Shown: positions 1 to 8,188, numbered from the stretch's first letter. The stretch is DNA of 64,000 bases from Planctomycetota bacterium (GCA_015075515.1 JABTUE010000001.1:62001-126000); one strand, 5' to 3'. A program made the numbers and translations. The notes: generated by a model not told the origin, from the letters alone.

Positions 1-1
1 T

Positions 2-916
2 CACCAGGACTGGGGCAAGGGCCTGTGGGTAGACGGCGCGATCGGCGCCGAGGCCCCGCTGCTGAAGTACTGGCTGGGTGTCTACAACGGCGTGCTGCGC
101 GGCGATAACGACTTTCGCAACAAGGACGGCGCCCAGAACGCCGACAGTTTCACGCGCTTTGTGGACGGCGAGGTGATGGTGTCCATGCGCCTGGAAACCC
201 AGCCGCTGGGTGCCCTGCCCACCGGTCTTGGCGACAACCGCGCGGGCGAAGAGCACGGCAAACCGCAGGTCGCCGCCGGTGTCGGCTTCAACTATTTCAC
301 CAGCGGCTTCAACGACGGCCTGCTGCGCGGCGACACGGCGTCGGTTCTGCCGGCCAGCGGCCGGCCGCGCACCCAGCAGGAAACTGTGGCGTTTGTGGTG
401 GACGCCCACGGGCGCTGGTACGGCGCCAGCCTGGACGCGGCGTTTTACGCGCGCATGACCAACTTTTCCAACCGCGGCAGCAACCGCTACAGCCCGCGCG
501 GCAAGCAGGGCATCGGCGACCTGTTTGACTGGGGCTGGAGCATCGAGGGCGGCTATTTCATCCTGCCGCGCGAACTGGGTGTGTTTGTGCGCGTGAACGC
601 CCTGAACGCCGACGAGTTCTGGGGCAGCGACGGCGTGGTCGCCACCGCCGGGCACCAGCGCGCGATCCGCCCCGACGCCATGGAATACGGCCTGGCCGTG
701 AACTACCACTTTCAGGGCGACCGGCTGAAGTTCAGCCTGGACATCAATTACGTGGACCAGCAACTGGCCTATCCCTATGACCGGGGTTTTGGTACCGGGT
801 TGCTGGGCGTGTACAACCGTCCGCCGGCCCGCAGCGGCGCCTTGGGCAGTCACCCGGCCAACGACGACCACAACGTGATCTGGATTGTCAGGCTGCAGAT
901 CCAGTGGATTCTGTAG
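2..916 (+). CDS. Phosphate-selective porin O/P family protein (5' partial)
   Basis: The reading frame is open from the left edge, so the N-terminus and signal peptide are missing; 304 codons are visible. The product is likely an outer-membrane beta-barrel porin of the OprO/OprP type. Supporting features are alternating amphipathic strands, many aromatic girdle residues, a GVYNGVLRGD-like segment near the start and an 'EYGLAVNYHFQGDRLKFSLD' strand pair typical of the family's C-terminal half. The chain ends in an aliphatic residue after QIQWI, as expected for a barrel-closing strand. Substrate specificity cannot be read from this fragment. It is followed by a promoter and operator-like region, so it seems to end its own transcription unit. 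Confidence 0.75.
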   Translation, partial: HQDWGKGLWVDGAIGAEAPLLKYWLGVYNGVLRGDNDFRNKDGAQNADSFTRFVDGEVMVSMRLETQPLGALPTGLGDNRAGEEHGKPQVAAGVGFNYFTSGFNDGLLRGDTASVLPASGRPRTQQETVAFVVDAHGRWYGASLDAAFYARMTNFSNRGSNRYSPRGKQGIGDLFDWGWSIEGGYFILPRELGVFVRVNALNADEFWGSDGVVATAGHQRAIRPDAMEYGLAVNYHFQGDRLKFSLDINYVDQQLAYPYDRGFGTGLLGVYNRPPARSGALGSHPANDDHNVIWIVRLQIQWIL

Positions 917-937
917 CCGGCCGGGAACGGAATCTAT

Positions 938-966
938 TTGCATAACGCCAATATGTAGTATATGCT
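938..966 (+). promoter_or_regulatory. Putative sigma-70-type promoter of the C45 acyltransferase gene
   Basis: TTGCAT at 938-943 and TATGCT at 961-966 are separated by 17 bases. The hexamer TATGCT ends 6 bases before the ATG at 973, so transcription would begin at or next to the start codon, giving a leaderless mRNA. No Shine-Dalgarno sequence is visible upstream of that ATG. Inferred by eye only. Confidence 0.45.
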
Positions 967-975
967 GGCGTTATG
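941..975. promoter_or_regulatory. 10-bp perfect inverted repeat overlapping promoter and start codon (putative operator)
   Basis: CATAACGCCA (941-950) and TGGCGTTATG (966-975) are exact reverse complements around a 15-base AT-rich spacer. The arms overlap the predicted -35 and -10 hexamers and the ATG at 973. This layout suits a dimeric repressor. No regulator gene lies beside it, so the binding protein is unknown. An mRNA hairpin is the alternative reading. Confidence 0.45.
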
Positions 976-2172
976 GAGAGCCGCATGGGCCGCTGGCGCA
1001 AGAAACTGCCGTTTCGCGAACTGACCATCCCGATCAAGATGGCCCGCGGCCGCATGAACAACTACGGCCGCAGGATCACGCCCTTTCGCGAGCTGGAACT
1101 GGAACATGGCAGCCTGCGGATGGTGGACAGCGTGCCCGTGGTGCGCGTGCGCGGCACATCGCGTGAACAGGGCCGCGCGCTGGGCACACTGGTGGGCGTG
1201 CAGGCCGCGGAAACCTTCAACCTGTACATGCGCTACTTCTGCCCCGATTTCGCCGGCGACCTCAAGCTGGCGCGTGAAATGGAAGCGCGCATGCCGCAAT
1301 GGTTCCGCGACGAAATGAAGGGCTTTTCCGAAACCAGCGAACTCACCTACGACGAAGTCCTGCTGGGCCAGACCTTTCTGGACATCCACAAGGTCGCCCT
1401 GTGCAGCACGATCTGCGCCCACGACAGCGCCACCCAGACCGGCGAAATCCTGATGGGCCGCAACCTTGACTTCCCCAGCCTCGATATCGCCGACCAGGCC
1501 AACATGGTGGTCGTGCACGAGGCTGACCCGGAATCGAAAATCCGTACCTTCGCGTCCGTGACCTGGCCGGGCTTTCTGGGTTGCCTGACCGGGTTGAATG
1601 ACGCCGGCCTGGCGCTTTCGATGATGCTGGTCTATGGCCATTCGCGGCGCGAGCATCTCAACGGCCTGCCCTTTCCGCTGGTGTTTCGCACGGTGATGCA
1701 GAACTGCGCCACGGTGGCCCAGGCCGCGCAGTACCTGGAGACAAAACCTTACTGCACAACCACAAACCTGATTCTGGGCGACGCCGGTCGGCACGGCGCG
1801 CGCTTTCAGTTGCACCCCGACCACCCGGTGGTGGAACACACCAGCGCCGAAAACCCCGCGATTGCCTGCACCAACCACTATCTGGACCGCCGCATCAAGG
1901 CCTTTGCCTTTACGTGGTTCAGCAGCGTGTGGCGGCTGGCCAAGATCCAGCGCCGCATCAGGCGGCAGAAGTTTGACGTGCAGGGCATCAAGGACGCCCT
2001 GCAGGCCACGGGCATTCCGATGATCAATATCCAGCGCACGATCTTCCGGCCGGAACGCCGCGAGCTCGAGGTCGCCTTTGACGACTTGGGCCGGGGCCCC
2101 GGCCGCTGGGTGCGCCTGCCGCAAGAACTGCTGTTCCCCCAACCCCAAGTGGCCGCCACAGCCACGGTTTGA
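973..2172 (+). CDS. C45-family autoproteolytic acyltransferase/amidohydrolase (AAT/NAAA-like)
   Basis: This is an Ntn-hydrolase of the acyl-CoA:6-aminopenicillanic acid acyltransferase-like (peptidase C45) family. In that family a precursor self-cleaves before a nucleophilic Cys and then hydrolyses or transfers amide-linked acyl groups. The likely nucleophile is C144 in LCSTICAHD, followed by the hallmark GRNLDFPS about 20 residues later. A further conserved block is GLNDAGLALSMML. At 399 aa the length is normal. No secretion signal is seen, and the N-terminus is rich in Arg and Lys. The chosen ATG sits 6 bases after a -10-like hexamer (leaderless); a later ATG at 985 is possible. A radical SAM gene follows after 8 bases, so the two are probably co-transcribed. 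The substrate is not predictable. Confidence 0.8.
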   Translation: MESRMGRWRKKLPFRELTIPIKMARGRMNNYGRRITPFRELELEHGSLRMVDSVPVVRVRGTSREQGRALGTLVGVQAAETFNLYMRYFCPDFAGDLKLAREMEARMPQWFRDEMKGFSETSELTYDEVLLGQTFLDIHKVALCSTICAHDSATQTGEILMGRNLDFPSLDIADQANMVVVHEADPESKIRTFASVTWPGFLGCLTGLNDAGLALSMMLVYGHSRREHLNGLPFPLVFRTVMQNCATVAQAAQYLETKPYCTTTNLILGDAGRHGARFQLHPDHPVVEHTSAENPAIACTNHYLDRRIKAFAFTWFSSVWRLAKIQRRIRRQKFDVQGIKDALQATGIPMINIQRTIFRPERRELEVAFDDLGRGPGRWVRLPQELLFPQPQVAATATV

Positions 2173-2180
2173 GGTGTGCC

Positions 2181-3494
2181 ATGCCCCACGTCTGCCTTGT
2201 GGCACTGACGGGCTTTCGGGTGGCGGACCCTGAGCTGCGCGAACTTGGGCTGTCGTTGCCCGGGCTTCGTCGTCGCGGCGAGGCCATTGCGGCCCTGCCG
2301 GCATTGGGACTCCTGACCCTGGCGGCACACACGCCCAGCCACTGGACGCAGTGCTTTCACGAGGCTGCTGCCGTGGACGATGCGCTGGTCGAGGAACTGT
2401 GCCAACACCGGCCAGCCCTGGTTGCGATTTCGGCCCTGACAGCGTCCATTGAAGAATCCTACGCACTGTGTACGGCAATCCGTGCGCGCGGTGTCTTCTC
2501 GGTGATTGGCGGCCTGCACGCCACGGCGCTGCCGCAAGAGGTGCTGCGCCATGCCGATGCGGTGGTGGTTGGTGACGGCGAGACGGCGTGGTTGAGTGTG
2601 TTGGGAAGGGCTGAGTCGGGTTCGCTGCAAGGCGTGATTCGCGGCGAGCAGTTTCGCATGGCCGATTCACGGCTGCCCCGGTGGGACCTCTTGCCTCCGG
2701 GCAAGCGCCGCCGCTTTACGGTGCAGACATCGCGGGGTTGTCCGCTGGCGTGCGAGTTCTGCGGGGCCAGTCGCTTGCTGGGGCCCTATCGCCAGAAGCC
2801 GCCGCAATGCGTTGCCGCCGAACTGGCCGCCATCAAGGCCATCGACCCCGGCGCGGTGATAGAGCTGGCCGACGACAACACGTTTGCGGGGCCTGATGAC
2901 CCTGCTGAGTTGCTTCAAGCGCTGGCCGAAGCGGGATTGCCCTGGTTCACCGAGTGCGATTGGCGAATCTCGCAACGGCCTGAGCTCTGCAAGGCCATGG
3001 CTGCGGCAGGCTGCGCGCAGGCCTTGGTGGGCGTGGAGTCGCCGGTACACAGCTATGCGGGCATGGGCCCCAAGGGCGCACCCGCACAGCGAATGTTTGA
3101 GGCCATTGCGGCGATCCAGGATTGTGGAGTCGCCGTTAACGCCTGTTTTGTGGCCGGGGCAGACGGAGAGACGCGCCAGAGCATGGAGCAGCTCGGCGAA
3201 CTGGTCGCCGCGTGTCCGGCTGCCGACGTGCAACTGACCCTGCAGACGCCCTTCCCGGGAACCGCGCTTCGGTCGCGGCTGGCCCGCGAAGGCCGCCTTC
3301 TGGAGGATCGCACATGGAAGCACCACACGCTGTTCGAAGTAACCCACATGCCGGACCAGATGACAGTGGCGGACTTGCAATCGGGGTTCCGCCAACTGCT
3401 GGCGAGGCTGTACAGCCCGGCCGAGGCGCGACGGCGGGCGAAGATGCGACACCAGATCTGGCGGGGCCGCCACAAGCTGGTGGCGTCGGAATAG
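2181..3494 (+). CDS. B12-binding-domain radical SAM protein
   Basis: The N-terminal ~150 residues resemble a cobalamin-binding domain, with a GGLHATALP segment and VVVGDGE, as in B12-dependent radical SAM enzymes and methyltransferases. The radical SAM core follows, with the [4Fe-4S]-binding CxxxCxxC at C187, C191 and C194 (GCPLACEFCGA). The classical DxHxxG cobalamin motif is not obvious, so the B12 domain may be a base-off or degenerate type. The start ATG at 2181 is preceded by GAGGTG 4 bases upstream; a TTG four codons earlier is disfavoured by this. The gene starts 8 bases after the C45 gene. The reaction is unknown. Related proteins methylate or rearrange lipids, peptides or antibiotics. 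Confidence 0.85.
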   Translation: MPHVCLVALTGFRVADPELRELGLSLPGLRRRGEAIAALPALGLLTLAAHTPSHWTQCFHEAAAVDDALVEELCQHRPALVAISALTASIEESYALCTAIRARGVFSVIGGLHATALPQEVLRHADAVVVGDGETAWLSVLGRAESGSLQGVIRGEQFRMADSRLPRWDLLPPGKRRRFTVQTSRGCPLACEFCGASRLLGPYRQKPPQCVAAELAAIKAIDPGAVIELADDNTFAGPDDPAELLQALAEAGLPWFTECDWRISQRPELCKAMAAAGCAQALVGVESPVHSYAGMGPKGAPAQRMFEAIAAIQDCGVAVNACFVAGADGETRQSMEQLGELVAACPAADVQLTLQTPFPGTALRSRLAREGRLLEDRTWKHHTLFEVTHMPDQMTVADLQSGFRQLLARLYSPAEARRRAKMRHQIWRGRHKLVASE

Positions 3495-3541
3495 GGACCC
3501 TTGTTGGCTTTCTGCTTGGCCGCCGGGACGCGATTCTCGCT

Positions 3542-4378
3542 TTGAGCCGGGCGCGCCATCTGCTGTGGGTGGGATTGGTGCTGGTGTTTTCTGCCGCGCT
3601 GGCCCGCGAATACGACGCCGAGTTCATCCCGCGCCGGCCGTGGATCATACTGGTGCCATTGGGCGCATCGCTGGTTTCTTCGTTCTTGCTGTTCTGCTGC
3701 TTGTGGGGTGCGGCGGCGCGGCGAGACGGCAATCGCCTGCCCTTCTGGCGAAACTATCTGCCGTTTTTGGGGCTGTTCTGGATGACTGCCCCGCTGGCGT
3801 GGTTGTACGCCATTCCCTTCGAAAGATTCCTGTCCCCCGTGGACGCGATACAAGCCAACTATGCCCTTTTGGGGCTGGTCGCGAGCTGGCGCGTGTTGCT
3901 GATGATCCGCGTGGCGCAAGTGTGGTTTGGCCGCTCCGCCTTCGGATCCGCTGCACTTGTATTGGTCTATGGCGACGCTGTTCTGGTTGCCGCGTTGATT
4001 CTTTCGCCGTGGCCGGTCATTGCATTCATGGCCGGGAATTCCAACCCGGTAGCACTGGCAGAGCACAACATTCGGTTTCTGGTTTTGCTCTTCGGGATAC
4101 TGGGGCTTCCTGTGCTGGGCGTCTGTGCGCTGCTGCGCATCATGGCCAGCCGGATCAACCCGGCACCAGAATGGCTCAAACACCCGAAGCCGCCGCTTCC
4201 GCTTAGGGTGACGTGGTGGATTGTCGCCGCGCTCTCAATAGTCGCCTGGGTGCCCATCCTGCCGTTCACACAGGCCGAAGTGCGCGACAGGCCCAACCCC
4301 GAAGAACAGCGCGAACAGGACTGGGAGGACTTGCGCCGACAGCGCGAGGAACTCATCCGGCCGCATTCCAATGAGTAG
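3542..4378 (+). CDS. Polytopic membrane protein of unknown function (about seven TM helices)
   Basis: The frame is open further upstream and overlaps the radical SAM gene in another phase. Coding-like hydrophobic composition begins only after about 3500. TTG 3542 is chosen because ATG 3314 would overlap the previous gene by 180 bases; a GTG at 3566 is equally possible. Seven hydrophobic segments are visible, including HLLWVGLVLVFSAAL, WIILVPLGASLVSSFLLF and WWIVAALSIVAWVPILPF. A charged Glu/Arg-rich cytoplasmic tail closes the chain. No family was recognised. Its position directly after the acyltransferase and radical SAM genes suggests a shared operon. It ends 3 bases before the convergent gene at 4382. 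Confidence 0.6.
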   Translation: MSRARHLLWVGLVLVFSAALAREYDAEFIPRRPWIILVPLGASLVSSFLLFCCLWGAAARRDGNRLPFWRNYLPFLGLFWMTAPLAWLYAIPFERFLSPVDAIQANYALLGLVASWRVLLMIRVAQVWFGRSAFGSAALVLVYGDAVLVAALILSPWPVIAFMAGNSNPVALAEHNIRFLVLLFGILGLPVLGVCALLRIMASRINPAPEWLKHPKPPLPLRVTWWIVAALSIVAWVPILPFTQAEVRDRPNPEEQREQDWEDLRRQREELIRPHSNE

Positions 4379-4381
4379 GGG

Positions 4382-4792
4382 TCAGGCCTGCTTGCCCCTG
4401 CCGCGGGCGATGGCGGTGTACCCCGCCAGTACACCCGTGATACCGAGGATCGGTGCGGCGATGTTGGCCCACAGCGGCTTGACGTCTCCGTACAGGAACA
4501 GATTGGGCAGGCTCATGGCCAGCATCAGGCCGATCATGATCGCGACACTGACTTTGCGGCCCGCGCCGGCAATCAGCGCGCACACCAGGCCGCCTAGAAA
4601 CCCCGCCACCAGGTTAACCGGCAGCTCCGCGACAAAGCCGGGGTGATCCAGCGGCGGGTACACGGGCTTGCCGTCCACGGGTGCCAGTTCGGGGTAGATC
4701 ATCACTACCACCACAAAGGCCCAGACCATGATCAGCGCGGCCATGGCCGCGTAGCCGCCAATCACGCCCAAGATGATGCGCAAGGTTGCCAT
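4382..4792 (-). CDS. Small four-helix membrane protein, hypothetical
   Basis: A 136-residue protein of about four TM helices (LGVIGGYAAMAALIMVWAFVVVVM, VNLVAGFLGGLVCALIAG, VAIMIGLMLAMSLPNLFL, IAAPILGITGVLAGYTAIA). The loop after helix 1 contains PELAPVDGKPVYPP. The start is fixed by GGAGAG 5 bases before ATG at 4792; an in-frame start 12 codons upstream lacks this site. The function is unknown. It lies 35 bases downstream of the AHSA1-domain gene on the same strand and may belong to that ArsR-controlled unit. Confidence 0.7.
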   Translation of the reverse strand: MATLRIILGVIGGYAAMAALIMVWAFVVVVMIYPELAPVDGKPVYPPLDHPGFVAELPVNLVAGFLGGLVCALIAGAGRKVSVAIMIGLMLAMSLPNLFLYGDVKPLWANIAAPILGITGVLAGYTAIARGRGKQA

Positions 4793-4827
4793 GTTTCTCT
4801 CCGGCACAGGCAAGTGTGCCTGTGCCA

Positions 4828-5598
4828 CTAAGGTGCGAGTTTCTTCAGGGCTTTGTCGATCGCGTCCAGACGCGGGTTGGCCTCGTCCCAGTCCAGGCCC
4901 ATCACGTAGGCCCAGGTTCCGCCCTTGCCACTCTCGAAGCTCTCGATGCGCAGCAATGCGTCCTGCTTCTCGCCCAGAATCAGCCCCAGATGCCCCGGCG
5001 GGATGAACACGTCAGGCCGCACTTCCAGCTTGCCCAGGCCTTCAACCTTGCCTGTGGATGGCTCGCCAAGGGTCAGCTTGGCCGGGTCCAGCCCCAGGGC
5101 CTTGGCGTAGGCGGCAAAGGCGTCGGCCCTGGGCAGGTTGGTGCGCAGCGGAAAGCCACTTGTGCGGCAGGACTTGCCTTTGAAATGCTCCAGGTAGAAC
5201 CGCAGGTTGCGGATGAAGTAGCCCCAGCCCTTGGTGATGGCGTCGAACTCGCTGTCCCACTTGCTGTCGGTGCCAAAGCCGCTGGCGACAATGCGTACCA
5301 GCGTGGCGCCGCCGTGGGCCTCAAGGTAGATGTCGGTGGCAAAGGGCACCGGGCTGCCGGGCATCATGTCGCCAAACTGCAGGTGCTTCAGGGGTTCGAA
5401 CACAGTCACGGGGGAATCAATCGCCCCGTGTTCGTGCCAACTGACAAAAAAACGTCCGCCCTCGGTCGCGTCTTTGGCGTCGTTGCCGAACCAGCGGCGC
5501 AGCAGTTCGCCCTTGGTGATGGCGTCCCACACCTCCTGCAGCGAGGCGTTGATGACAAGCTGGTTTTCGTTGCTGCGGGTCTGGATCGGGTCGGTCAT
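4828..5598 (-). CDS. SRPBCC/AHSA1-domain protein
   Basis: A START/Bet v1-fold protein of the Aha1-type SRPBCC family, 256 aa. The signature is visible in the first 130 residues: VINASLQEVWDAITKGELLRRWFG, then the GGRFFVSWHEHG strand pair and WGYFIRNLRFYLEH helix. A further ~110 residues form a second module of unknown nature. Such proteins bind hydrophobic ligands. Its start overlaps the stop of the upstream ArsR-like gene by ATGA (5595-5598), indicating translational coupling. Regulator plus SRPBCC protein is a common bacterial pair. Confidence 0.85.
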   Translation of the reverse strand: MTDPIQTRSNENQLVINASLQEVWDAITKGELLRRWFGNDAKDATEGGRFFVSWHEHGAIDSPVTVFEPLKHLQFGDMMPGSPVPFATDIYLEAHGGATLVRIVASGFGTDSKWDSEFDAITKGWGYFIRNLRFYLEHFKGKSCRTSGFPLRTNLPRADAFAAYAKALGLDPAKLTLGEPSTGKVEGLGKLEVRPDVFIPPGHLGLILGEKQDALLRIESFESGKGGTWAYVMGLDWDEANPRLDAIDKALKKLAP

Positions 5599-6194
5599 GT
5601 GCGGTCCTTGGGTGTCTGCGGCCAGGCGCCCAGCATTAGGCGAAACGCGCGGCCGCCCTTGGCCTCGGGGTTGTTGTGCTTGGCGGCAATGCGGCTGAAG
5701 GCGGCCGTGACCTCGTCGGTGAAGGCCTTGCGGGCGGCCGGGTCCGCAAAGCGCACTTCGCTTTCCAGGGTCAGGGTTGCCAGTGTCTTGCCCGCGGCAT
5801 CGGCCTGCTGGCGCAGCCAGTGCAGGTCGTCAATAGCGCGCGAGGCCGCGGCCACCAGGTAGGCGCTGCTGAACTGGTCCTGCAGCGTCTCCGGCGTGGG
5901 GCCAAGACCGCCCAGGGTGCCGGGCGCGACCACGTAATAGCGCGCCGTGGCCTGCACGATGCGTTCGATACAGTTGCCCTTGACGCGCTTTTCGACCTCG
6001 CGCAGCAGGCCGGCCTTTTCCAGTTCATGCAGGTGGTAATTCAACTTCTGGCGCGGCAGGCCCAGTTTGCGGGCCAGCCCGGTGGCGCTGTCAGGCTCGG
6101 CCAGTGCCTGCAGCAGGCGCAGCCGCAACGGGTGCAGCACCGCAGCGGCGGCCTCGGTGGAGTTCAAAGTCTGGAGGGAATGCGCGGCGCCCAT
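5595..6194 (-). CDS. ArsR-like winged-helix transcriptional regulator
   Basis: The N-terminal winged helix-turn-helix is clear: LHPLRLRLLQALAEPDSATGLARKLG is followed by LPRQKLNYHLHELEKAGLL as recognition helix and wing. The remaining ~110 residues form a helical C-terminal domain. Metal-binding Cys pairs of classical ArsR proteins are absent, so an organic ligand or redox-independent control is likelier. ATG 6194 is preferred because TATGGT ends exactly 6 bases before it and TTGACA lies 16 bases further up, predicting a leaderless message. A TTG seven codons upstream is the alternative. It is coupled to the SRPBCC gene by a 4-base overlap and presumably regulates it. Confidence 0.85.
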   Translation of the reverse strand: MGAAHSLQTLNSTEAAAAVLHPLRLRLLQALAEPDSATGLARKLGLPRQKLNYHLHELEKAGLLREVEKRVKGNCIERIVQATARYYVVAPGTLGGLGPTPETLQDQFSSAYLVAAASRAIDDLHWLRQQADAAGKTLATLTLESEVRFADPAARKAFTDEVTAAFSRIAAKHNNPEAKGGRAFRLMLGAWPQTPKDRT

Positions 6195-6200
6195 GCGGAG

Positions 6201-6228
6201 ACCATACACCGACAAGAATACCTGTCAA
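6201..6228 (-). promoter_or_regulatory. Predicted promoter of the ArsR-SRPBCC unit
   Basis: On the minus strand TTGACA (6228-6223) and TATGGT (6206-6201) are separated by 16 bases. Six bases then lead to ATG at 6194, so the transcript is expected to start at the initiation codon. The -35 element is a perfect consensus match. Confidence 0.55.
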
Positions 6229-6296
6229 AGAAAAAGTGAACTGTCGGTTGCGGTTTCGCCTCTCCCGTTCCGTCGGTTTCTGGCAACAATCCCTGA

Positions 6297-6860
6297 ATGC
6301 GCGTGAATCCGTCACGCGCCAACCGTGAATCCTGTGTGAGCGGCGCCTTGGCTGACAGCAACCGGGCGGACTGGGATTTCGCAAGACTCGTCGAAGAGCA
6401 CTTCGCGCGGGCGGTGCGATTCTGTACCCGGCTGCTTGGCAATGTCAGCGACGGTGAAGAGGTGGCGCAGCAGGCCTTTGTGAACCTGCTGCAGAAGGGC
6501 AGGCGGCCGTGGGAACAGGGTGACCCGCTGCCCTTTCTGTACACCGTGCTGCGGAATGCCTGCGTTGACCATGTGCGACGGCGCCGGCATTCCGCCACAG
6601 AACACCTGGACCCGCAGGCACCGGTGGCGGACCTGTCACGGGCCGAGGAACGCGAGATCAGCGACGCCCTGTTTGCGGCGCTGGAGTCCCTCGAAGCACC
6701 GCAGCGCGAAGCGATTCTGCTGCGCTTCTATGAGGGGCTGGATCTGCCCCAGGTGGCGCGGGTGATGCAACGCAGTGTGGGCGCGACGGCAATGCTGCTG
6801 ACGCGCGCCAAGGCAAAACTGAAGGAAAGGCTTGGGCGGTTGCCCGAGTTCCGGCCATGA
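6297..6860 (+). CDS. ECF-family RNA polymerase sigma factor
   Basis: A 187-residue sigma-70 family protein with region 2 at about residues 27-95 (FARLVEEHFARAVRFCTRLLGN, then FLYTVLRNACVDHVRRRRH) and region 4 at about 125-180 (LEAPQREAILLRFYEGLDLPQVARVM). No sigma-3 domain is present, which defines the ECF class. The stop overlaps the start of the downstream gene by ATGA, the usual arrangement with a cognate anti-sigma factor. The start codon is uncertain; ATG 6297 has no clear Shine-Dalgarno sequence. Confidence 0.88.
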   Translation: MRVNPSRANRESCVSGALADSNRADWDFARLVEEHFARAVRFCTRLLGNVSDGEEVAQQAFVNLLQKGRRPWEQGDPLPFLYTVLRNACVDHVRRRRHSATEHLDPQAPVADLSRAEEREISDALFAALESLEAPQREAILLRFYEGLDLPQVARVMQRSVGATAMLLTRAKAKLKERLGRLPEFRP

Positions 6861-8182
6861 ACGGCAACCAGGCACGACAATTGTTTCAAAGCGCGCTGGA
6901 GGATCGCCTTGCGGGCGACCAGTTGCGCGACTTTGAGGCAGCCTTGGCCCAGGACCCGGCCCTGTGCGCCGAGTTCGAGGCATTTGCCGACGCCCGCGCC
7001 AACGTGGCCGATATGGACGCCTGGCTGCGCAAGGCCGGTGCCAGTGCGACCCGCCAGGTGCCGCTGGTTCCGGCCGGTGTCGCCGAACGCATCAGCCGGG
7101 CCGCGGTCGCGCGCAAACGCGGGCGGCTGGTTCGCCTTGCCGTGGCGGCTGTGGCCACCGCCGCGGCGGCAGCCATTGCGCTGGTGCTGTTCCTGCCCGG
7201 CGACAAGCCGGTTCAGCCGTCGCCCGAAACGCCTTCGGGCTGGCCCCGCGCCGCGCAAGGCGGCGTAACGATGATCGAAGACGCCATCTATGCCAGCGCG
7301 CCGCTGCAGGAGTTGAACCCCGCGCCGGGCGTGACGCTGCTGGTGGCCGGCGGGTCGCTGCTGCACCCGATCCGGCCGGGCCTGGCGCTGGTTGAAGGCG
7401 AAGTGACCGTGCGCCTGGCGTCGGGCGCGCGGTTTGAAGTCCATGTGGGCAACCATCGTGTGTCGGCCCAGGCACCCGCCGAATTTGTCGTGCGGGTTCA
7501 GGCCGACGCGTTTCCTGACTTTCCACCACCCGAGGACACCCGTATGCACCGCCCTGAACTGCTGGCCCGCTTTGGCGCGCTGGCCTTTGCCTTTACCGTG
7601 ACTGCCGCAAGCGGCAACGTGGACATCCGGGCCGAAGGCCCCGTGGCTACACTTGGCCCCGGCCAGGCCCAGACCTTCCAGGCCGGCCCGCCGCCGGCGC
7701 CCAAACCGCCCGAGCCTCCCAAACCGGAAGACGCCTTCAAGCATCTGGACAAAAACGGCGACGGCAAACTGGACGACAAGGAAGCCGACAAGAAGCTGAT
7801 TGAAGATTTTGACGACAACAAGGACGGCACGGTGGACCTTGACGAGTTCAAGAAACACCACAAGCCGCCCCAGCCCGGCCCCAGGCCGCCCAAGCCCGAA
7901 GATCTGTTCAAGGAAAAAGACAAGAACAATGACGGCAAACTCGACGACAAAGAGGCCGACAAGAAGATGCTGGAGGATTTCGACGACAACAACGACGGCG
8001 TGATTGACCTTGACGAGTTCAAGAAGCACTTCCGGCCGATGCCGCCACGCCCCCCACACGGCCCTGACGGCCCGCCCAAAGGCCCCGGTGGTCCTCCGCC
8101 CGGCCCCGGAGGCGGCCCGGGCCCCGGTCCTGGCGGTCCTCCGCCTGGCCCCGGTGGGCCGCCGCCCAAAGGCCCCAGGTAA
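6857..8182 (+). CDS. Membrane-anchored FecR/anti-sigma-like protein with four EF-hands and a Pro/Gly-rich tail
   Basis: The N-terminal ~90 residues are helical and acidic with the LAGDQLRDFEAALAQDPALCAEF pattern of anti-sigma N-termini. One TM helix follows (about 91-113). A FecR-like beta region comes next (about 130-270), with VEGEVTVRLASGARFEVHVG and VATLGPGQAQTF. Then come four canonical EF-hand loops near residues 298, 319, 355 and 376: DKNGDGKLDDKE, DDNKDGTVDLDE, DKNNDGKLDDKE and DDNNDGVIDLDE. Each has ligands at positions 1, 3, 5 and 12. The C-terminal ~55 residues are Pro/Gly-rich repeats. The gene overlaps the sigma gene by 4 bases. I infer that it sequesters this sigma factor and senses a periplasmic cue, possibly calcium. 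Confidence 0.8.
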   Translation: MNGNQARQLFQSALEDRLAGDQLRDFEAALAQDPALCAEFEAFADARANVADMDAWLRKAGASATRQVPLVPAGVAERISRAAVARKRGRLVRLAVAAVATAAAAAIALVLFLPGDKPVQPSPETPSGWPRAAQGGVTMIEDAIYASAPLQELNPAPGVTLLVAGGSLLHPIRPGLALVEGEVTVRLASGARFEVHVGNHRVSAQAPAEFVVRVQADAFPDFPPPEDTRMHRPELLARFGALAFAFTVTAASGNVDIRAEGPVATLGPGQAQTFQAGPPPAPKPPEPPKPEDAFKHLDKNGDGKLDDKEADKKLIEDFDDNKDGTVDLDEFKKHHKPPQPGPRPPKPEDLFKEKDKNNDGKLDDKEADKKMLEDFDDNNDGVIDLDEFKKHFRPMPPRPPHGPDGPPKGPGGPPPGPGGGPGPGPGGPPPGPGGPPPKGPR

Positions 8183-8188
8183 AGACCA

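Noticed and set aside
934..2670. 578-codon minus-strand reading frame opposite the C45 and radical SAM genes
   Set aside because: It is antisense to two clearly conserved genes, has low-complexity His/Gln/Ala/Gly composition typical of shadow frames in GC-rich DNA, and no recognisable domain.
3212..3541. Upstream extension of the membrane protein frame
   Set aside because: It overlaps the radical SAM gene in another phase, lacks hydrophobic or conserved segments, and would create a 280-base overlap.
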